DNA of 64,000 nt from Paenibacillus dakarensis (GCF_001373415.1 NZ_CDSE01000036.1:83642-147641), one strand, 5' to 3'; numbered from the stretch's first letter, positions 36,793 through 45,613 are shown. Notes: generated by a model not told the origin, from the sequence alone. Program-made: numbers and translations.

Positions 36793-37063
36793 CATTTGTA
36801 ACTTCTTGTTGAACATGCTCCTTGCTGTTACCTTACGAGGAATTATGACGATTCATGTCGTTTCTATATAAATTAACCTTGATTAATAGGTAATATCACC
36901 TATTTTATTCCATGTTCCTTAAACGTTAGTACCTCACATCATCACATTTTTATCACATTTGCGAAGAAAATATGTAAGGGTATCCAAATATAGTCTATTG
37001 CGCAAAGCTGTGATATGATGTGCGAAGTTTATGGGGGAAATTAGAAAAAAAGGGGACATTATT
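36793..37063. other. Non-coding leader before the DUF2167 gene
   Basis: An AT-rich 270-base stretch. It holds a small hairpin (AATAGGT-aatatc-ACCTATT at about 36887-36906) and a TATGAT at about 37014-37019 that could be the -10 box of the next gene. I see no ORF with a ribosome site. Confidence 0.35.
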
Positions 37064-37960
37064 GTGAAACGAGTTTTAGGCTTAATAATTGCTCTTATGC
37101 TGGCACTTCCCGCCACTGCGGGAGCAAGTGAAGGAAACATCGATGTTATCGAAGGCGGGGATGGCGTCAAGGTTGATATCGGCAAGGTAGGAACCATTGA
37201 ACTCGGCGAGAAATTCTTCTACCTGGATCAAGAAGCCGTTAAGGAGTTTTCAAAGTTAAACGGAAACACATTGACCGGAAACGAAGTGGCCGGGATCGGT
37301 CCCAACACAGAGGATCAAAGCTGGTTCGTATATTTTGATTATGAAAATTCAGGCCATATCAAAAATGCAGAGAAAGAGAAAATAAAGTCAGACAAACTCC
37401 TCAAACAAATAACCGAAGGCACAGAAGCAGCCAATGAAGAAAGACCAGCCAATAATCATATTTTTGTAACCGGATGGGATGTTGAGCCATTCTATGATCC
37501 TGCAACTCATAATCTCACATGGTCTCTCATGCTGGAGGACAGCCAAAAAAATCCGTTTGTAAATTACCAGATGAGATTGCTTACTCGAGAGGGATTCTTA
37601 AGCATCATACTCGTCAGTGATGTTAACAATCGACAGGCGGCAGCAGACATTCTTTCCAATGAGATTCTGTCCAAATTTTCACCAGTTCCAGGCGAAGGCT
37701 ACGCGGATTTTGATGAATCAAAAGATAAAGTTTCAGAGGCAGGATTAACAGGACTTATTCTTGGAGGCGCCGGCTTGGCGGCAGCCAAGAAACTCGGATT
37801 TCTGTTACTGCTCAAGAAATTCTGGTATGTCATCGCTGCTGTTGTGGTTACAGGAATTAACTGGCTCAGAATGAAACTAAAACGCCGTAAAGACCAGCCT
37901 GAGGAACCTTCTTCAACACCTCCACAGTCACCAAACGAGTCAGGTCCCCCCGTAATATAA
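37064..37960 (+). CDS. DUF2167 family membrane-anchored protein
   Basis: Unknown function. I recognise the family from FVTGWDVEPFYDPATHNLTWSLML followed by VNYQMRLLTREGFLSIILV, its conserved core. A signal peptide spans residues 1-22 (VLGLIIALMLALPATAGAS), a globular extracytoplasmic domain about 25-225, then hydrophobic stretches at about 228-245 and 250-272, with a short basic, proline-rich cytoplasmic tail. I chose GTG at 37064 (298 residues) because AAAAAGGGGA lies just upstream and the signal peptide then starts immediately. It converges with the yitT-like gene; the acetyltransferase segment lies between. Confidence 0.75.
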   Translation: MKRVLGLIIALMLALPATAGASEGNIDVIEGGDGVKVDIGKVGTIELGEKFFYLDQEAVKEFSKLNGNTLTGNEVAGIGPNTEDQSWFVYFDYENSGHIKNAEKEKIKSDKLLKQITEGTEAANEERPANNHIFVTGWDVEPFYDPATHNLTWSLMLEDSQKNPFVNYQMRLLTREGFLSIILVSDVNNRQAAADILSNEILSKFSPVPGEGYADFDESKDKVSEAGLTGLILGGAGLAAAKKLGFLLLLKKFWYVIAAVVVTGINWLRMKLKRRKDQPEEPSSTPPQSPNESGPPVI

Positions 37961-37972
37961 CGGGTTCACAAC

Positions 37973-37990
37973 AAAACCGCTCCGGAATTC
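37973..37990. repeat. Left arm of an 18-bp inverted repeat (split terminator)
   Basis: AAAACCGCTCCGGAATTC, exactly complementary to 38938-38955. It begins 13 bases after the DUF2167 stop. Joined to the right arm it would form a perfect 18-bp stem with T tracts outside on both strands, that is, a shared terminator for the two convergent genes. Confidence 0.75.
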
Positions 37991-38066
37991 GAATAACGCT
38001 CAACTTGTTGCTGGGACTATCTTTGTAGAAACGTGCATAAAAGCATGTATAAATAATCCTTCCACC

Positions 38067-38108
38067 AAAAAAGCGGCAAACACTGATTTAACAGCGTTTG
38101 CCGCTTTT
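38067..38108. terminator. Hairpin terminator on the left side of the acetyltransferase segment
   Basis: AAAAGCGGCAAAC...GTTTGCCGCTTTT, a long stem with A/T tracts on both sides. It could end DUF2167 transcription and the acetyltransferase transcript. A second small hairpin (CCCAAAC-ttcc-GTTTGGG) follows at about 38118-38135. Confidence 0.8.
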
Positions 38109-38247
38109 GATTGTGCGCCCAAACTTCCGTTTGGGAACGTTATTTATGTTTGTTTTGTATACGCTATAAATCGTTATTGCACTAAAGCCCCCGTTAGTGA
38201 AACCAGAAGGCTTATGAAACAATCGCGCTCGCTTATAGAGATTAATT

Positions 38248-38709
38248 CTATTTTTGTATACTCACCCCTATTTTTTTTGGTATGTACAACCGCATATAAA
38301 GATAACCATTCTCCATATCATCTGTTAGTTCAAAACCTAAGTTACTCCAAAATTTTTGTGCAGTTTTATTTTCTGGTTTAACCGATAAGGAAATCCTTCT
38401 TGCATTATATTCTTTACACAAATAATCAATACAAAGCTTAGCCGCTACTGAACCATAGCCTCTTTTTTGAAAACGGCTATCTATCATAAAATTTATGATT
38501 TGGGGGTTGTTATTGCCAATATACATTAAAACATAGCCCACCATCACATTATCGGCATAAATTGCAAAGGGGCGTGCACCATCATAAAGCACCCAAGCTT
38601 CGGCTAAAGACCACGCTACAGAGTCTACAAAGCCCTCATTGATAGCAGTTGTATGCAAGTTTAAACATTCACCATAATTGTCCTCATTAATTGTTCTTAA
38701 CTCCACCAA
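38248..38709 (-). CDS. GNAT family N-acetyltransferase (diamine/polyamine-like)
   Basis: A 153-residue acetyltransferase. The acetyl-CoA loop is seen as RFQKRGYGSVAAKLCIDYL (Q/R-x-x-G-x-G/A), followed by RRISLSVKPENKTAQKFWSNLGFEL, the usual C-terminal strand-helix. The overall pattern resembles the BltD/spermidine acetyltransferase group, but the substrate is not certain. The gene is much richer in A and T than its neighbours and lies alone inside the segment bounded by the split inverted repeat, so recent acquisition is likely. Confidence 0.82.
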   Translation of the reverse strand: MVELRTINEDNYGECLNLHTTAINEGFVDSVAWSLAEAWVLYDGARPFAIYADNVMVGYVLMYIGNNNPQIINFMIDSRFQKRGYGSVAAKLCIDYLCKEYNARRISLSVKPENKTAQKFWSNLGFELTDDMENGYLYMRLYIPKKIGVSIQK

Positions 38710-38866
38710 AAAATATCACCTTCCAAATATAGTTAATGATGTTTAATGTAAATAATTCAACTAATCAGTTCTCCTTGATAATAGTCATTCATATAGTCGC
38801 ATTGCACCACTTTATTATTATAGCTCTATGCGATTTTTCGCAAAAGATAATTCCCATAAATACAAC

Positions 38867-38903
38867 AAAAAGGTACTACATCACTAAAATGTAATACCTT
38901 TTT
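38867..38903. terminator. Hairpin on the right side of the acetyltransferase segment
   Basis: AAAAAGGTA-c-TACAT-cactaaa-ATGTA-a-TACCTTTTT, a bidirectional terminator-like stem about 160 bases upstream of the acetyltransferase start. It would stop transcription entering from yitT. Confidence 0.65.
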
Positions 38904-38937
38904 AGTAGTTTGATTATAAATATTTCACCCTAGATAA

Positions 38938-38955
38938 GAATTCCGGAGCGGTTTT
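38938..38955. repeat. Right arm of the 18-bp inverted repeat (split terminator)
   Basis: GAATTCCGGAGCGGTTTT, the exact complement of 37973-37990. It lies seven bases after the yitT stop and is followed on the plus strand by CTTAT. Confidence 0.75.
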
Positions 38956-38962
38956 CTTATAA

Positions 38963-39913
38963 TTAGTGAATGTCCTTCTTTTTGAAGCGACCGCCCTTGA
39001 CGTCGTGAATATTTCCTACGGCAAGAAACGCCTGCGAATCCCAGTCTTCTACAATCGACTTCAGCTTCGCTTCTTCAAGTCTTGTTATAACTACAAAAAT
39101 AACCTTCTTGCTGTCCCCGGTATACGCCCCTTCTCCATCCAGATAGGTTACACCGCGGCCTAACCGCTGCGTGAGCGCATCCCCGATCTCCCTGTACTTC
39201 TCGCTTATAATCCAGACCGACTTGGATTGATCAATACCCTCAATAGTAATATCTATCAATTTAAACGCCAGATAATAAGCAATCAGAGAATACATCGCAT
39301 GATCCCAGCCAAAGATAAACCCTGCGCTGCCGAGAATAAAGAAGTTGATGAACATGACGACTTCCCCAACTGAAAACGGTGACTTTTTATTGATAAGAAT
39401 GGCAACAATCTCGGTTCCATCAAGCGATCCTCCGGAGCGAATAACAAGGCCGACACCAACACCAAGAATAACGCCACCAAAAACAGCTGCAAGGAGCGGA
39501 TCAATGGTAAGCGGGGACACGGGATGAAGGAAGTAGGTCCCTGCCGACATAACCAAAACGGCGAAAAGTGTTGACAATGCAAACGTTTTGCCGATTTGCT
39601 TATACCCCATAAATAAGAAAGGCAGATTGAACAGTGTTAAAAATATTCCAAGCGGAATGTCGGTGATGGAGGATACCATAATCGATATTCCAGTAATTCC
39701 ACCGTCAATAATTCGATTGGGGACGAGAAAGATTTCCAAACCAACAGCCATTAATAAAGCACCAAGAGTTAAAAAAATCCCCCTGCGGAGAAGCCTTGCC
39801 TGAACAGACCTTGTGGTTGGCATTTCCGGCTGCGGTAGAGCAGGCTGCGGCATAGGCGGCTGCGGTGAAGCAGGCTGCGACTGCTCCATTAAAACATTCA
39901 TTTCGCTGGACAT
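38963..39913 (-). CDS. YitT family membrane protein (DUF161/DUF2179)
   Basis: A 316-residue protein of the YitT/YpjC group, common in Bacillales and of unknown function. About five membrane helices lie between residues 45 and 220 (for example GIFLTLGALLMAVGLEIFLVPNRIIDGGITGISIM). A C-terminal cytoplasmic DUF2179 domain follows (SVWIISEKYREIGDALTQRLGRGVTYLDGEGAYTGDSKKVIFVVITRLEEAKLK). Unusual is a proline-rich N-terminal stretch at about 10-32 with repeated P-Q-P units. GGGGGAA precedes the ATG. Confidence 0.9.
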   Translation of the reverse strand: MSSEMNVLMEQSQPASPQPPMPQPALPQPEMPTTRSVQARLLRRGIFLTLGALLMAVGLEIFLVPNRIIDGGITGISIMVSSITDIPLGIFLTLFNLPFLFMGYKQIGKTFALSTLFAVLVMSAGTYFLHPVSPLTIDPLLAAVFGGVILGVGVGLVIRSGGSLDGTEIVAILINKKSPFSVGEVVMFINFFILGSAGFIFGWDHAMYSLIAYYLAFKLIDITIEGIDQSKSVWIISEKYREIGDALTQRLGRGVTYLDGEGAYTGDSKKVIFVVITRLEEAKLKSIVEDWDSQAFLAVGNIHDVKGGRFKKKDIH

Positions 39914-40009
39914 AAAATTCCCCCGATCATTTTACAATAAAGCTATATATATTTTTCAAGCTTTATCCTCTTTATTATTTTACCATAAAATGACGGAGGT
40001 GATATAAAA

Positions 40010-41440
40010 TTATAACAGCGGAGACAGCATGCGGCACAAAATTTCCGCTACTTTCTGACGTCCACCCCGTGCATGAAATTGCTCTTCATCAATCAGACGG
40101 CTGTTCTTCAAATCTACTTCAAAATCAGCAACCAAGTGGTCAATCGGCTCCTGATCAAAGAGAACAGCAGTAAGTTCAAAATTGCAAAAGAAGCTGCGCA
40201 TATCCATATTGGCTGTACCAACCGAACCAATTAAATTATCTACAATCAGCACTTTTGCATGAATAAATCCTTTGCGATATTCATAGAACTTCACCCCTGC
40301 TACCATCAAATCCTCGACATAGGATAGTGAAGCCAGCTTTACAAGACGTGAATCTGCCTTATCCGGAATAATAATACGTACATCCACCCCACTGACAGCC
40401 GCCGTCTTAAGCGCCTCATATAATCCTTCATCGGGAATAAAGTAGGGGCTTGTAATCCAGATCCGTTCCTTCGCTACCGAAATGGAGCCAAAACACATCT
40501 CCTGGATGGCATTCCAGTTCAAATCCGGACCGCTGCTTAAAATCTGGACCTGTTCATCACCAGTGCAGTGATGCTTCGGAAATAACCCGAGATCCACGAT
40601 CTTCTCACCGGAAGCCAGCTTCCAGTCATGAAGAAATACGTTCTGCAAAAAATAGACCGCATCCCCTTCCACTTTCAGATGTGTGTCCCGCCAGAACCCC
40701 ATATTCGGGTATTTCCCCAAATAATCATCCCCTACGTTAATACCGCCCAAAAAACCGACGGTTCCGTCAACAACCACGATTTTACGGTGATTCCGGTAAT
40801 TGATCCTCCGATTGAATACGGATACCAGGGCGGGAAGAAAGAAATGAAACTCAACTCCGGATTCTTTAAAACGGCGAATAAAAGAGCTTTTCAGCTTGTA
40901 GCTGCCCAGGCCATCACATACAAGCCGCACTTTGACTCCTTCTTTCGCCTTACGAATCATGACATCCTGAAATTTCGTACCAATCGTATCATGCCGAAAA
41001 ATATAAAATTCCACATGAATATGATCCTTCGCGTTTTCCATTGCTTCCAGCATGGCTGAAAAAGCCTCCTCACCATCCGTCAGAACCTTGCTGCGGTTGC
41101 AGCCGGTTATTGGACTCTCGGACAGATGATTAAGCAGATTGAACAACCGTAAATGATGATGAAAGTCAGGGTTATGCATATCAGATACTTTATGTACAAC
41201 TGCTGCTTCCTTCCATAAGTGCCCCCGGATCTCCTGAAAAAGGCGGGTTCCGCGGTTACGGACCTTGAGGCGATGCTGATAATCTTGAGCAATGAAGAAG
41301 TAGAGTACAAAGCCGATTACCGGCAGACACAGTAAAATAAATAACCATGCTACAGCCTTTGACGGATTTCTGAATTCCAGGAGCAGCACAGCAGCCACTT
41401 GGCATACGATTGCAATAAGCGCAAGCAGAAGCCACGTCAT
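40010..41440 (-). CDS. cls: Cardiolipin synthase
   Basis: Phospholipase-D-superfamily enzyme joining two phosphatidylglycerols into cardiolipin at the membrane. Two N-terminal helices are followed by two HKD motifs: NHRKIVVVDG (first) and IHAKVLIVDNLIGSVGTANMD (second). The N-terminal WLFILLCLPVIGFVLYFF helix is typical. I used the ATG at 41440 (476 residues), preceded by AAGGAGG; the longer reading adds 17 residues before that site. It diverges from the M23 gene. Confidence 0.95.
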   Translation of the reverse strand: MTWLLLALIAIVCQVAAVLLLEFRNPSKAVAWLFILLCLPVIGFVLYFFIAQDYQHRLKVRNRGTRLFQEIRGHLWKEAAVVHKVSDMHNPDFHHHLRLFNLLNHLSESPITGCNRSKVLTDGEEAFSAMLEAMENAKDHIHVEFYIFRHDTIGTKFQDVMIRKAKEGVKVRLVCDGLGSYKLKSSFIRRFKESGVEFHFFLPALVSVFNRRINYRNHRKIVVVDGTVGFLGGINVGDDYLGKYPNMGFWRDTHLKVEGDAVYFLQNVFLHDWKLASGEKIVDLGLFPKHHCTGDEQVQILSSGPDLNWNAIQEMCFGSISVAKERIWITSPYFIPDEGLYEALKTAAVSGVDVRIIIPDKADSRLVKLASLSYVEDLMVAGVKFYEYRKGFIHAKVLIVDNLIGSVGTANMDMRSFFCNFELTAVLFDQEPIDHLVADFEVDLKNSRLIDEEQFHARGGRQKVAEILCRMLSPLL

Positions 41441-41563
41441 ACAGGTAGCCTCCTTACTTGAATGAAAGATGATAACTACATCATTGACCATTCATTTATG
41501 TATTTATTCATTACATACCCATTCACGTCCAGTTGTGAACACTACCTCCTGTATTCAATATTT

Positions 41564-41592
41564 TTGACATGTTTCTCCCAAAAGTAGAATAC
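41564..41592 (+). promoter_or_regulatory. Candidate promoter of the M23-bactofilin pair
   Basis: A consensus -35 TTGACA (41564-41569), 17 bases, then GAATAC, a poor -10, about 70 bases upstream of the M23 start. The -35 is exact; the -10 is weak. Confidence 0.35.
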
Positions 41593-41663
41593 ATAGAGAA
41601 TATGGAGCCGTCCAACTCATTATCATTACCTTGCAGCTCATAGAAATAATGAAAGGGGATGCC

Positions 41664-42635
41664 ATGAAGAACAGACGAAAGAAACAACGTTTAACCTTGC
41701 TGGTACTCCGAGACGCTCAGCAATCCGTTAAACAGATTCACCTGTCCAAGCCTTTGATGATCGCTGTTCCTGCTGCTGCCATCCTGTCAATCTCAAGTCT
41801 GATTGTTTCCTTACATATCCAGTCAGCGCGAACGATATCACAGTTAGAACAGCAGTTGACTCTGAAAAGCCTGGAGTCGATGAAGATGGAGGTAATGGTC
41901 ACCGATAAGGAAGAAGCCATTGAACGACTGAACCAGGCAATCATGAAGCTGTCCGAGGAGGCTACACAGACCAAGACACAGATGAAAAAGATGAAAGAGC
42001 TCGAGCTTGAGCTTCAGCAATTTATTAAGAAGCACAGCTCTTCAGGACAAGAAACCTCTTCACTCTCTTTGGACGGCAGCCCTCAAGTCGGCGGTGAATA
42101 TATTGCGGTTCATGAGAATGAAATGCTTCATCTGGCTGAGGAAACCAGGGATGACTTCGAAGCTATACAAGAGTTGATCAAGACGATGGAGAGCCATATT
42201 CCAGAGACGCTCCATCAAGCAGCAGAAACTCAAACCAAACGTGAAGGAAAACCTGCCCTATGGCCCACACGCTCTAAGCAGCTCACTTCCAGCTTTGGGT
42301 ACCGCAGCGACCCATTTAATGGACGATCAGCTTATCATGCTGGAATTGATATTGCAGGAGAGCGCGGTGATCCCGTATTCGCTGCCGGCTCGGGGACGGT
42401 AACCACTGCTGCTCGCAGCGGTGTCCGGGGAAACTACATCATTATTCGCCACCCTAACGGACTTGAAACCTGGTATATGCATCTGGACAGCCTGGGTGTC
42501 CAGGTTGGGGAGCAAGTTAAGCAAGGCGAGGTGATTGGCAAAATGGGTACAACCGGACGTAGTACAGGGCCGCATCTGCACTTCCAGGTCGTCAAGAATA
42601 ACAGGACTGTCAATCCACTGCCTTATATTCAATAA
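41664..42635 (+). CDS. M23 family metallopeptidase (membrane-anchored LytM-domain protein)
   Basis: Cell-wall peptidase or regulator. A basic cytoplasmic N-terminus (KNRRKKQRLTLLVLRD) leads to a membrane helix at about 27-45, a coiled coil at about 50-125, then a C-terminal LytM domain. Zinc ligands are visible in YHAGIDIAG (H and D) and GPHLHFQV (second H of HLH). I used the ATG at 41664 (323 residues) with AAAGGGGATGCC just upstream. It is followed 22 bases later by a bactofilin gene; such pairs are known to control cell shape in other bacteria, so a joint role in peptidoglycan shaping is plausible. Confidence 0.92.
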   Translation: MKNRRKKQRLTLLVLRDAQQSVKQIHLSKPLMIAVPAAAILSISSLIVSLHIQSARTISQLEQQLTLKSLESMKMEVMVTDKEEAIERLNQAIMKLSEEATQTKTQMKKMKELELELQQFIKKHSSSGQETSSLSLDGSPQVGGEYIAVHENEMLHLAEETRDDFEAIQELIKTMESHIPETLHQAAETQTKREGKPALWPTRSKQLTSSFGYRSDPFNGRSAYHAGIDIAGERGDPVFAAGSGTVTTAARSGVRGNYIIIRHPNGLETWYMHLDSLGVQVGEQVKQGEVIGKMGTTGRSTGPHLHFQVVKNNRTVNPLPYIQ

Positions 42636-42657
42636 ATCAATAGAGGAGGTTATTGCT

Positions 42658-43074
42658 GTGAAAAAGTCGAAACGAAAAAAATACTCTTCAGCCGTTACAA
42701 ATACGCTAATCAGTCAAGGAAGCCAAATTGAGGGTACGCTAAACTGTGACTCTGATTTGCGAATTGACGGGAAATTCAACGGGTCTATTGAAAGCCAGGG
42801 ACATGTGACGATTGGCGAGAACGCCATTGCACGTTCCAATATCTCAGCTAAAGAGGTAATTGTGGCAGGCAAAGTGTTTGGTGATATCGCTGCAGAAGGC
42901 AAACTTACGATCACCCCAACCGGTCAAATGCACGGTGATGTAATCGCTTCCTCTCTAATTATTATGGAAGGCGGCGTCCTTAATGGGGCAAGCCATATGG
43001 ACAGCTCAGCTGCCGATAAAACCGGTAAAGCCCCGCTGGAAACCGTATCTATACACAGATCCGAAGCGGGGTAA
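42658..43074 (+). CDS. Bactofilin family cytoskeletal protein
   Basis: A polymer-forming beta-helical protein. The core (about 20-115) shows the short hydrophobic repeats of bactofilins: GSQIEGTLNCDSDLRIDGKFNGSIES, VTIGENAIARSNISAKEVIVAGKVFGDI and LTITPTGQMHGDV. Flanks are short: a basic N-terminus and a ~25-residue polar tail. I used GTG at 42658 (138 residues), preceded by GAGGAGG. It is coupled to the upstream M23 peptidase, whose activity it probably positions. Confidence 0.92.
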   Translation: MKKSKRKKYSSAVTNTLISQGSQIEGTLNCDSDLRIDGKFNGSIESQGHVTIGENAIARSNISAKEVIVAGKVFGDIAAEGKLTITPTGQMHGDVIASSLIIMEGGVLNGASHMDSSAADKTGKAPLETVSIHRSEAG

Positions 43075-43142
43075 TCTATGAGCAGTCATCCGGGTCCGCA
43101 GAACCTGCCCTGTACATGCTCAGCAGTACGCAGGATGATCGA

Positions 43143-43184
43143 AAGAGCCCCTTCGACAGCGGATGCCGAAGGAGCTCTTTTTTC
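43143..43184 (+). terminator. Terminator after the bactofilin gene
   Basis: AAGAGCCCCTTCG and CGAAGGAGCTCTT form a stem around about 11 bases with one bulge, followed by six T. It ends just before the convergent ABC-2 permease stop. Confidence 0.85.
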
Positions 43185-43196
43185 AACTTATTCAAA

Positions 43197-43970
43197 TCAA
43201 GCAGCAACATCTCTCTTGCTGAAGGACCACCAGGTTATCAGCATAAAAAGCAGGCAATAACCGACCAGCACAGCAATGGAGAAGCCTATCCCCACACCGC
43301 CGGGCCCAACGGGTGATTTAATATATTCACCAAGGTCCATGTGAAGGAACAGAATATACTTGGCCCACTCGTATTTTTCAGGATTAAACAGTATGCCGAT
43401 CAAATCTTTTGTAAATATCATGAGGATTGACAACCCAATCGCAAGACTGCCTGAACGGAACACAGTGGAAATCATAAATGCAATAAGTGCGACGATAAAC
43501 AGCTCTACATAATCGGTCAACAGCGTGAGTAATGAGGTTGTGAAATCGGTTATTTCCAGATTAATCGATTGAGACGCTCCTCCGGAAAACAGCAGTGATG
43601 AGGATAATATCCCTATAACCGCTACCACCGCTGTACCTAACAAGGAGAAGATCAGCAGCGCAAAGAACTTGGACAGCAGTATTTTCCCCCGGCTCCATGG
43701 ACGGATCAGCAGAAGCTTGATCGTGCCCCACGTAAATTCACCGGCTACTAAATCAGCGGCAATAACGACCGTAAATATGATGTTCAGCAAAAAGGTAAAG
43801 CTCTCCGTCCATGAAAATGCGGTCCATATATCAAGCGGTGCGCCCGTCAGCTTCAATAGAACCGGCATCAGCACATTAAACAGTGCCAGAATACCAAGCA
43901 TGATCCACGTGCGTATGCGGCTGTAGATCTTCATATTCTCATTGGCAACAAGCTTCAGAAACTCAATCAT
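43197..43970 (-). CDS. ABC-2 type transporter permease
   Basis: Six-helix membrane subunit of an exporter, about 257 residues. The N-terminal segment FLKLVANENMKIYSRIRTWIM precedes the first helix; FTWGTIKLLLIRPWSRGKILLSKFFALL, in the middle, is the typical ABC-2 coupling-loop region. I used ATG at 43970; a GTG three codons upstream is also possible. It overlaps the ATPase gene by 8 bases. The cargo is unknown. This permease class in Bacillales is often linked to antimicrobial peptide or lantibiotic immunity. Confidence 0.85.
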   Translation of the reverse strand: MIEFLKLVANENMKIYSRIRTWIMLGILALFNVLMPVLLKLTGAPLDIWTAFSWTESFTFLLNIIFTVVIAADLVAGEFTWGTIKLLLIRPWSRGKILLSKFFALLIFSLLGTAVVAVIGILSSSLLFSGGASQSINLEITDFTTSLLTLLTDYVELFIVALIAFMISTVFRSGSLAIGLSILMIFTKDLIGILFNPEKYEWAKYILFLHMDLGEYIKSPVGPGGVGIGFSIAVLVGYCLLFMLITWWSFSKRDVAA

Positions 43971-44874
43971 GGCGTTCACTTCCCGTCATCTCTAAGAATT
44001 GATCCTCGAGCGATGTTGTGATTGGCTGAATGCCATATACCTTAACGCCGCCCCGTACTAACTCCGCATTCATTTCGGCGATCATGCTGCGGTCACCACG
44101 AACAATAATCCGGCTGCCCTGCACTCTGTACTGGAAAGCTTTTAACAGCTGCCCTGCCAGTGCCGTATCATGAACCTCAAAAGCCGTCTCCTCAAAGGAT
44201 CGTTCCCCTTCTGATGTTCTAAGCTGCCTTACATCAATCAGCTTGCCGTTCTGTATAACACCAACCGTATCGCACATGAGCTCCATCTCTGACAGGAGAT
44301 GGCTGGAAACGAACACGGTCGTTCCTTCTTTCCGGCTTAACATACGCAAATAATCACGAAGCTCCCTGATTCCCTGCGGGTCCAGGCCATTCGTAGGTTC
44401 ATCCAGGATGAGCAGCTTGGGACGGTGAAGCAGCGCCTGGGCAACACCTAATCTCTGCCGCATCCCAAGTGAATAGGTGCTTACCTTATCCTGAATCCGG
44501 TCCGTAAGTCCGACCAATTCAATGACTTCACGAATTCGCTCTTCTGAAATATCCGGCATCATGCGTGCATAATGAACTAAATTTTTATAACCTGACAAGA
44601 ACTTGTACATTTCCGGGTTTTCAACGATGGCCCCGATTTGCGAAGCGGCCTGTTCATAATTCTTGCGGATGCTGTGACCTCCGATGAGAATATCTCCCTT
44701 CGTAATCGACATCAATCCGACCATCATTCGAATGGTTGTTGTTTTGCCAGCACCGTTTGGCCCCAGAAACCCGAATACCTGTCCTGCCGAAATATCCAGC
44801 GTTAAATCCTCGACCAGAGTTCTGGAAGAGATCACTTTCGTAACACCCTTGAACCTTACCAGCGGTTCCTCCAT
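43963..44874 (-). CDS. ABC transporter ATP-binding protein (ABC-2 exporter, BcrA-like)
   Basis: ATPase of 303 residues with Walker A FGFLGPNGAGKTTTIRMM (~32-49), signature YSLGMRQRLGVAQAL, Walker B LLILDEPTNGLDP and H-loop VFVSSHLLSEME. A C-terminal extension of about 80 residues (beta-rich, VHDTALAGQLLKAFQYRVQGSRIIV) is usual for this subgroup. First gene of the two-gene exporter unit. Confidence 0.94.
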   Translation of the reverse strand: MEEPLVRFKGVTKVISSRTLVEDLTLDISAGQVFGFLGPNGAGKTTTIRMMVGLMSITKGDILIGGHSIRKNYEQAASQIGAIVENPEMYKFLSGYKNLVHYARMMPDISEERIREVIELVGLTDRIQDKVSTYSLGMRQRLGVAQALLHRPKLLILDEPTNGLDPQGIRELRDYLRMLSRKEGTTVFVSSHLLSEMELMCDTVGVIQNGKLIDVRQLRTSEGERSFEETAFEVHDTALAGQLLKAFQYRVQGSRIIVRGDRSMIAEMNAELVRGGVKVYGIQPITTSLEDQFLEMTGSERHD

Positions 44875-45187
44875 ATACCTAAACTCCTTTGCTACCTGTT
44901 CTATTCCTGCTTTGAAAATCCAATATTATCCCATATATACTAACACATTTTCCCCTCTTTGTTCCGATATTCAAGGGAGTGCGGCACATCCATAACAAGA
45001 GCCCACATTGCTCGGCAATGAGGGCTCTTGGCATGATTTATTCAGTATAACAGCCTCTGTAAACAAGAGGACCCGCCGGCATATAAGGTAAAAGAACTAA
45101 TGACCAAGTAGCATAATTATAGTAAAATATTTTTAAGCTGGGCTTTTTCTTAAATCAATGAGCTGTTTCCCAGCTTCGATCGTTTGA
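44875..45187. other. Intergenic region between the ABC exporter and the PilZ-like gene
   Basis: It holds the exporter promoter side and the hairpin at 44996-45030. The remainder is AT-rich with no ORF carrying a ribosome site. Confidence 0.4.
44996..45030 (-). terminator. Hairpin terminator downstream of the PilZ-like gene
   Basis: CAAGAGCCC-acattg-CTCG-gcaatga-GGGCTCTTG: a stem of about 16 bp with a tetraloop-like centre. On the minus strand only GTTATG follows, so termination may be partial. It lies about 155 bases past the PilZ-like stop. Confidence 0.5.
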
Positions 45188-45613
45188 TTATTGAATAATA
45201 TTGCTCCATGAATGCAGGTTCGTTCCGAATATTCTGGTATGGGGGTAAGGCAGAATCGGAGTATCCTTGAAATGATGCAGCATCATCCGATTTAACATGC
45301 CTGTAATTCGGACCTTCTCATTCTCTGTAACTTGTAATTCTGCTGTATATAGTGTCCTATCTTTCCATATTTCTTGCGTTAAAGAGCTACCTGAAACCAT
45401 AAATCGGTCATAACAGTCATCTAACTCATATAAGAGCTTAATATTTGAAGTAGTAGGAATATGCCATGGGCACAGAAATACGATTTTATTCGTGCTGAGC
45501 TCAATCGGGGTAACCGGGTGAGTCCGTCCATGTACCTGTATCTTTCCGACCGATGCAAGACGTACTCCGACATTTATTTGATGGTACCTTTTTTCGGACA
45601 TCCGATTATACAT
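45188..45613 (-). CDS. PilZ-like domain protein
   Basis: A 141-residue soluble protein. The region VGKIQVHGRTHPVTPIELSTNKIVFLCPWHIPTTSNIKLLYEL resembles the beta-barrel part of a PilZ domain (IELSTNGI-type turn). The typical RxxxR c-di-GMP motif is not clearly present, so ligand binding is doubtful. GAAGGGG precedes the ATG. It is alone on the minus strand, diverging from the XRE gene. I give the family only moderate confidence. Confidence 0.5.
   Translation of the reverse strand: MYNRMSEKRYHQINVGVRLASVGKIQVHGRTHPVTPIELSTNKIVFLCPWHIPTTSNIKLLYELDDCYDRFMVSGSSLTQEIWKDRTLYTAELQVTENEKVRITGMLNRMMLHHFKDTPILPYPHTRIFGTNLHSWSNIIQ

Noticed and set aside
37973..38955. The 18-bp repeats as terminal repeats of a transposon or an invertible switch
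   Set aside because: No target duplication outside the arms, no transposase or recombinase between them, and the arms with their outer T tracts fit a split terminator better.
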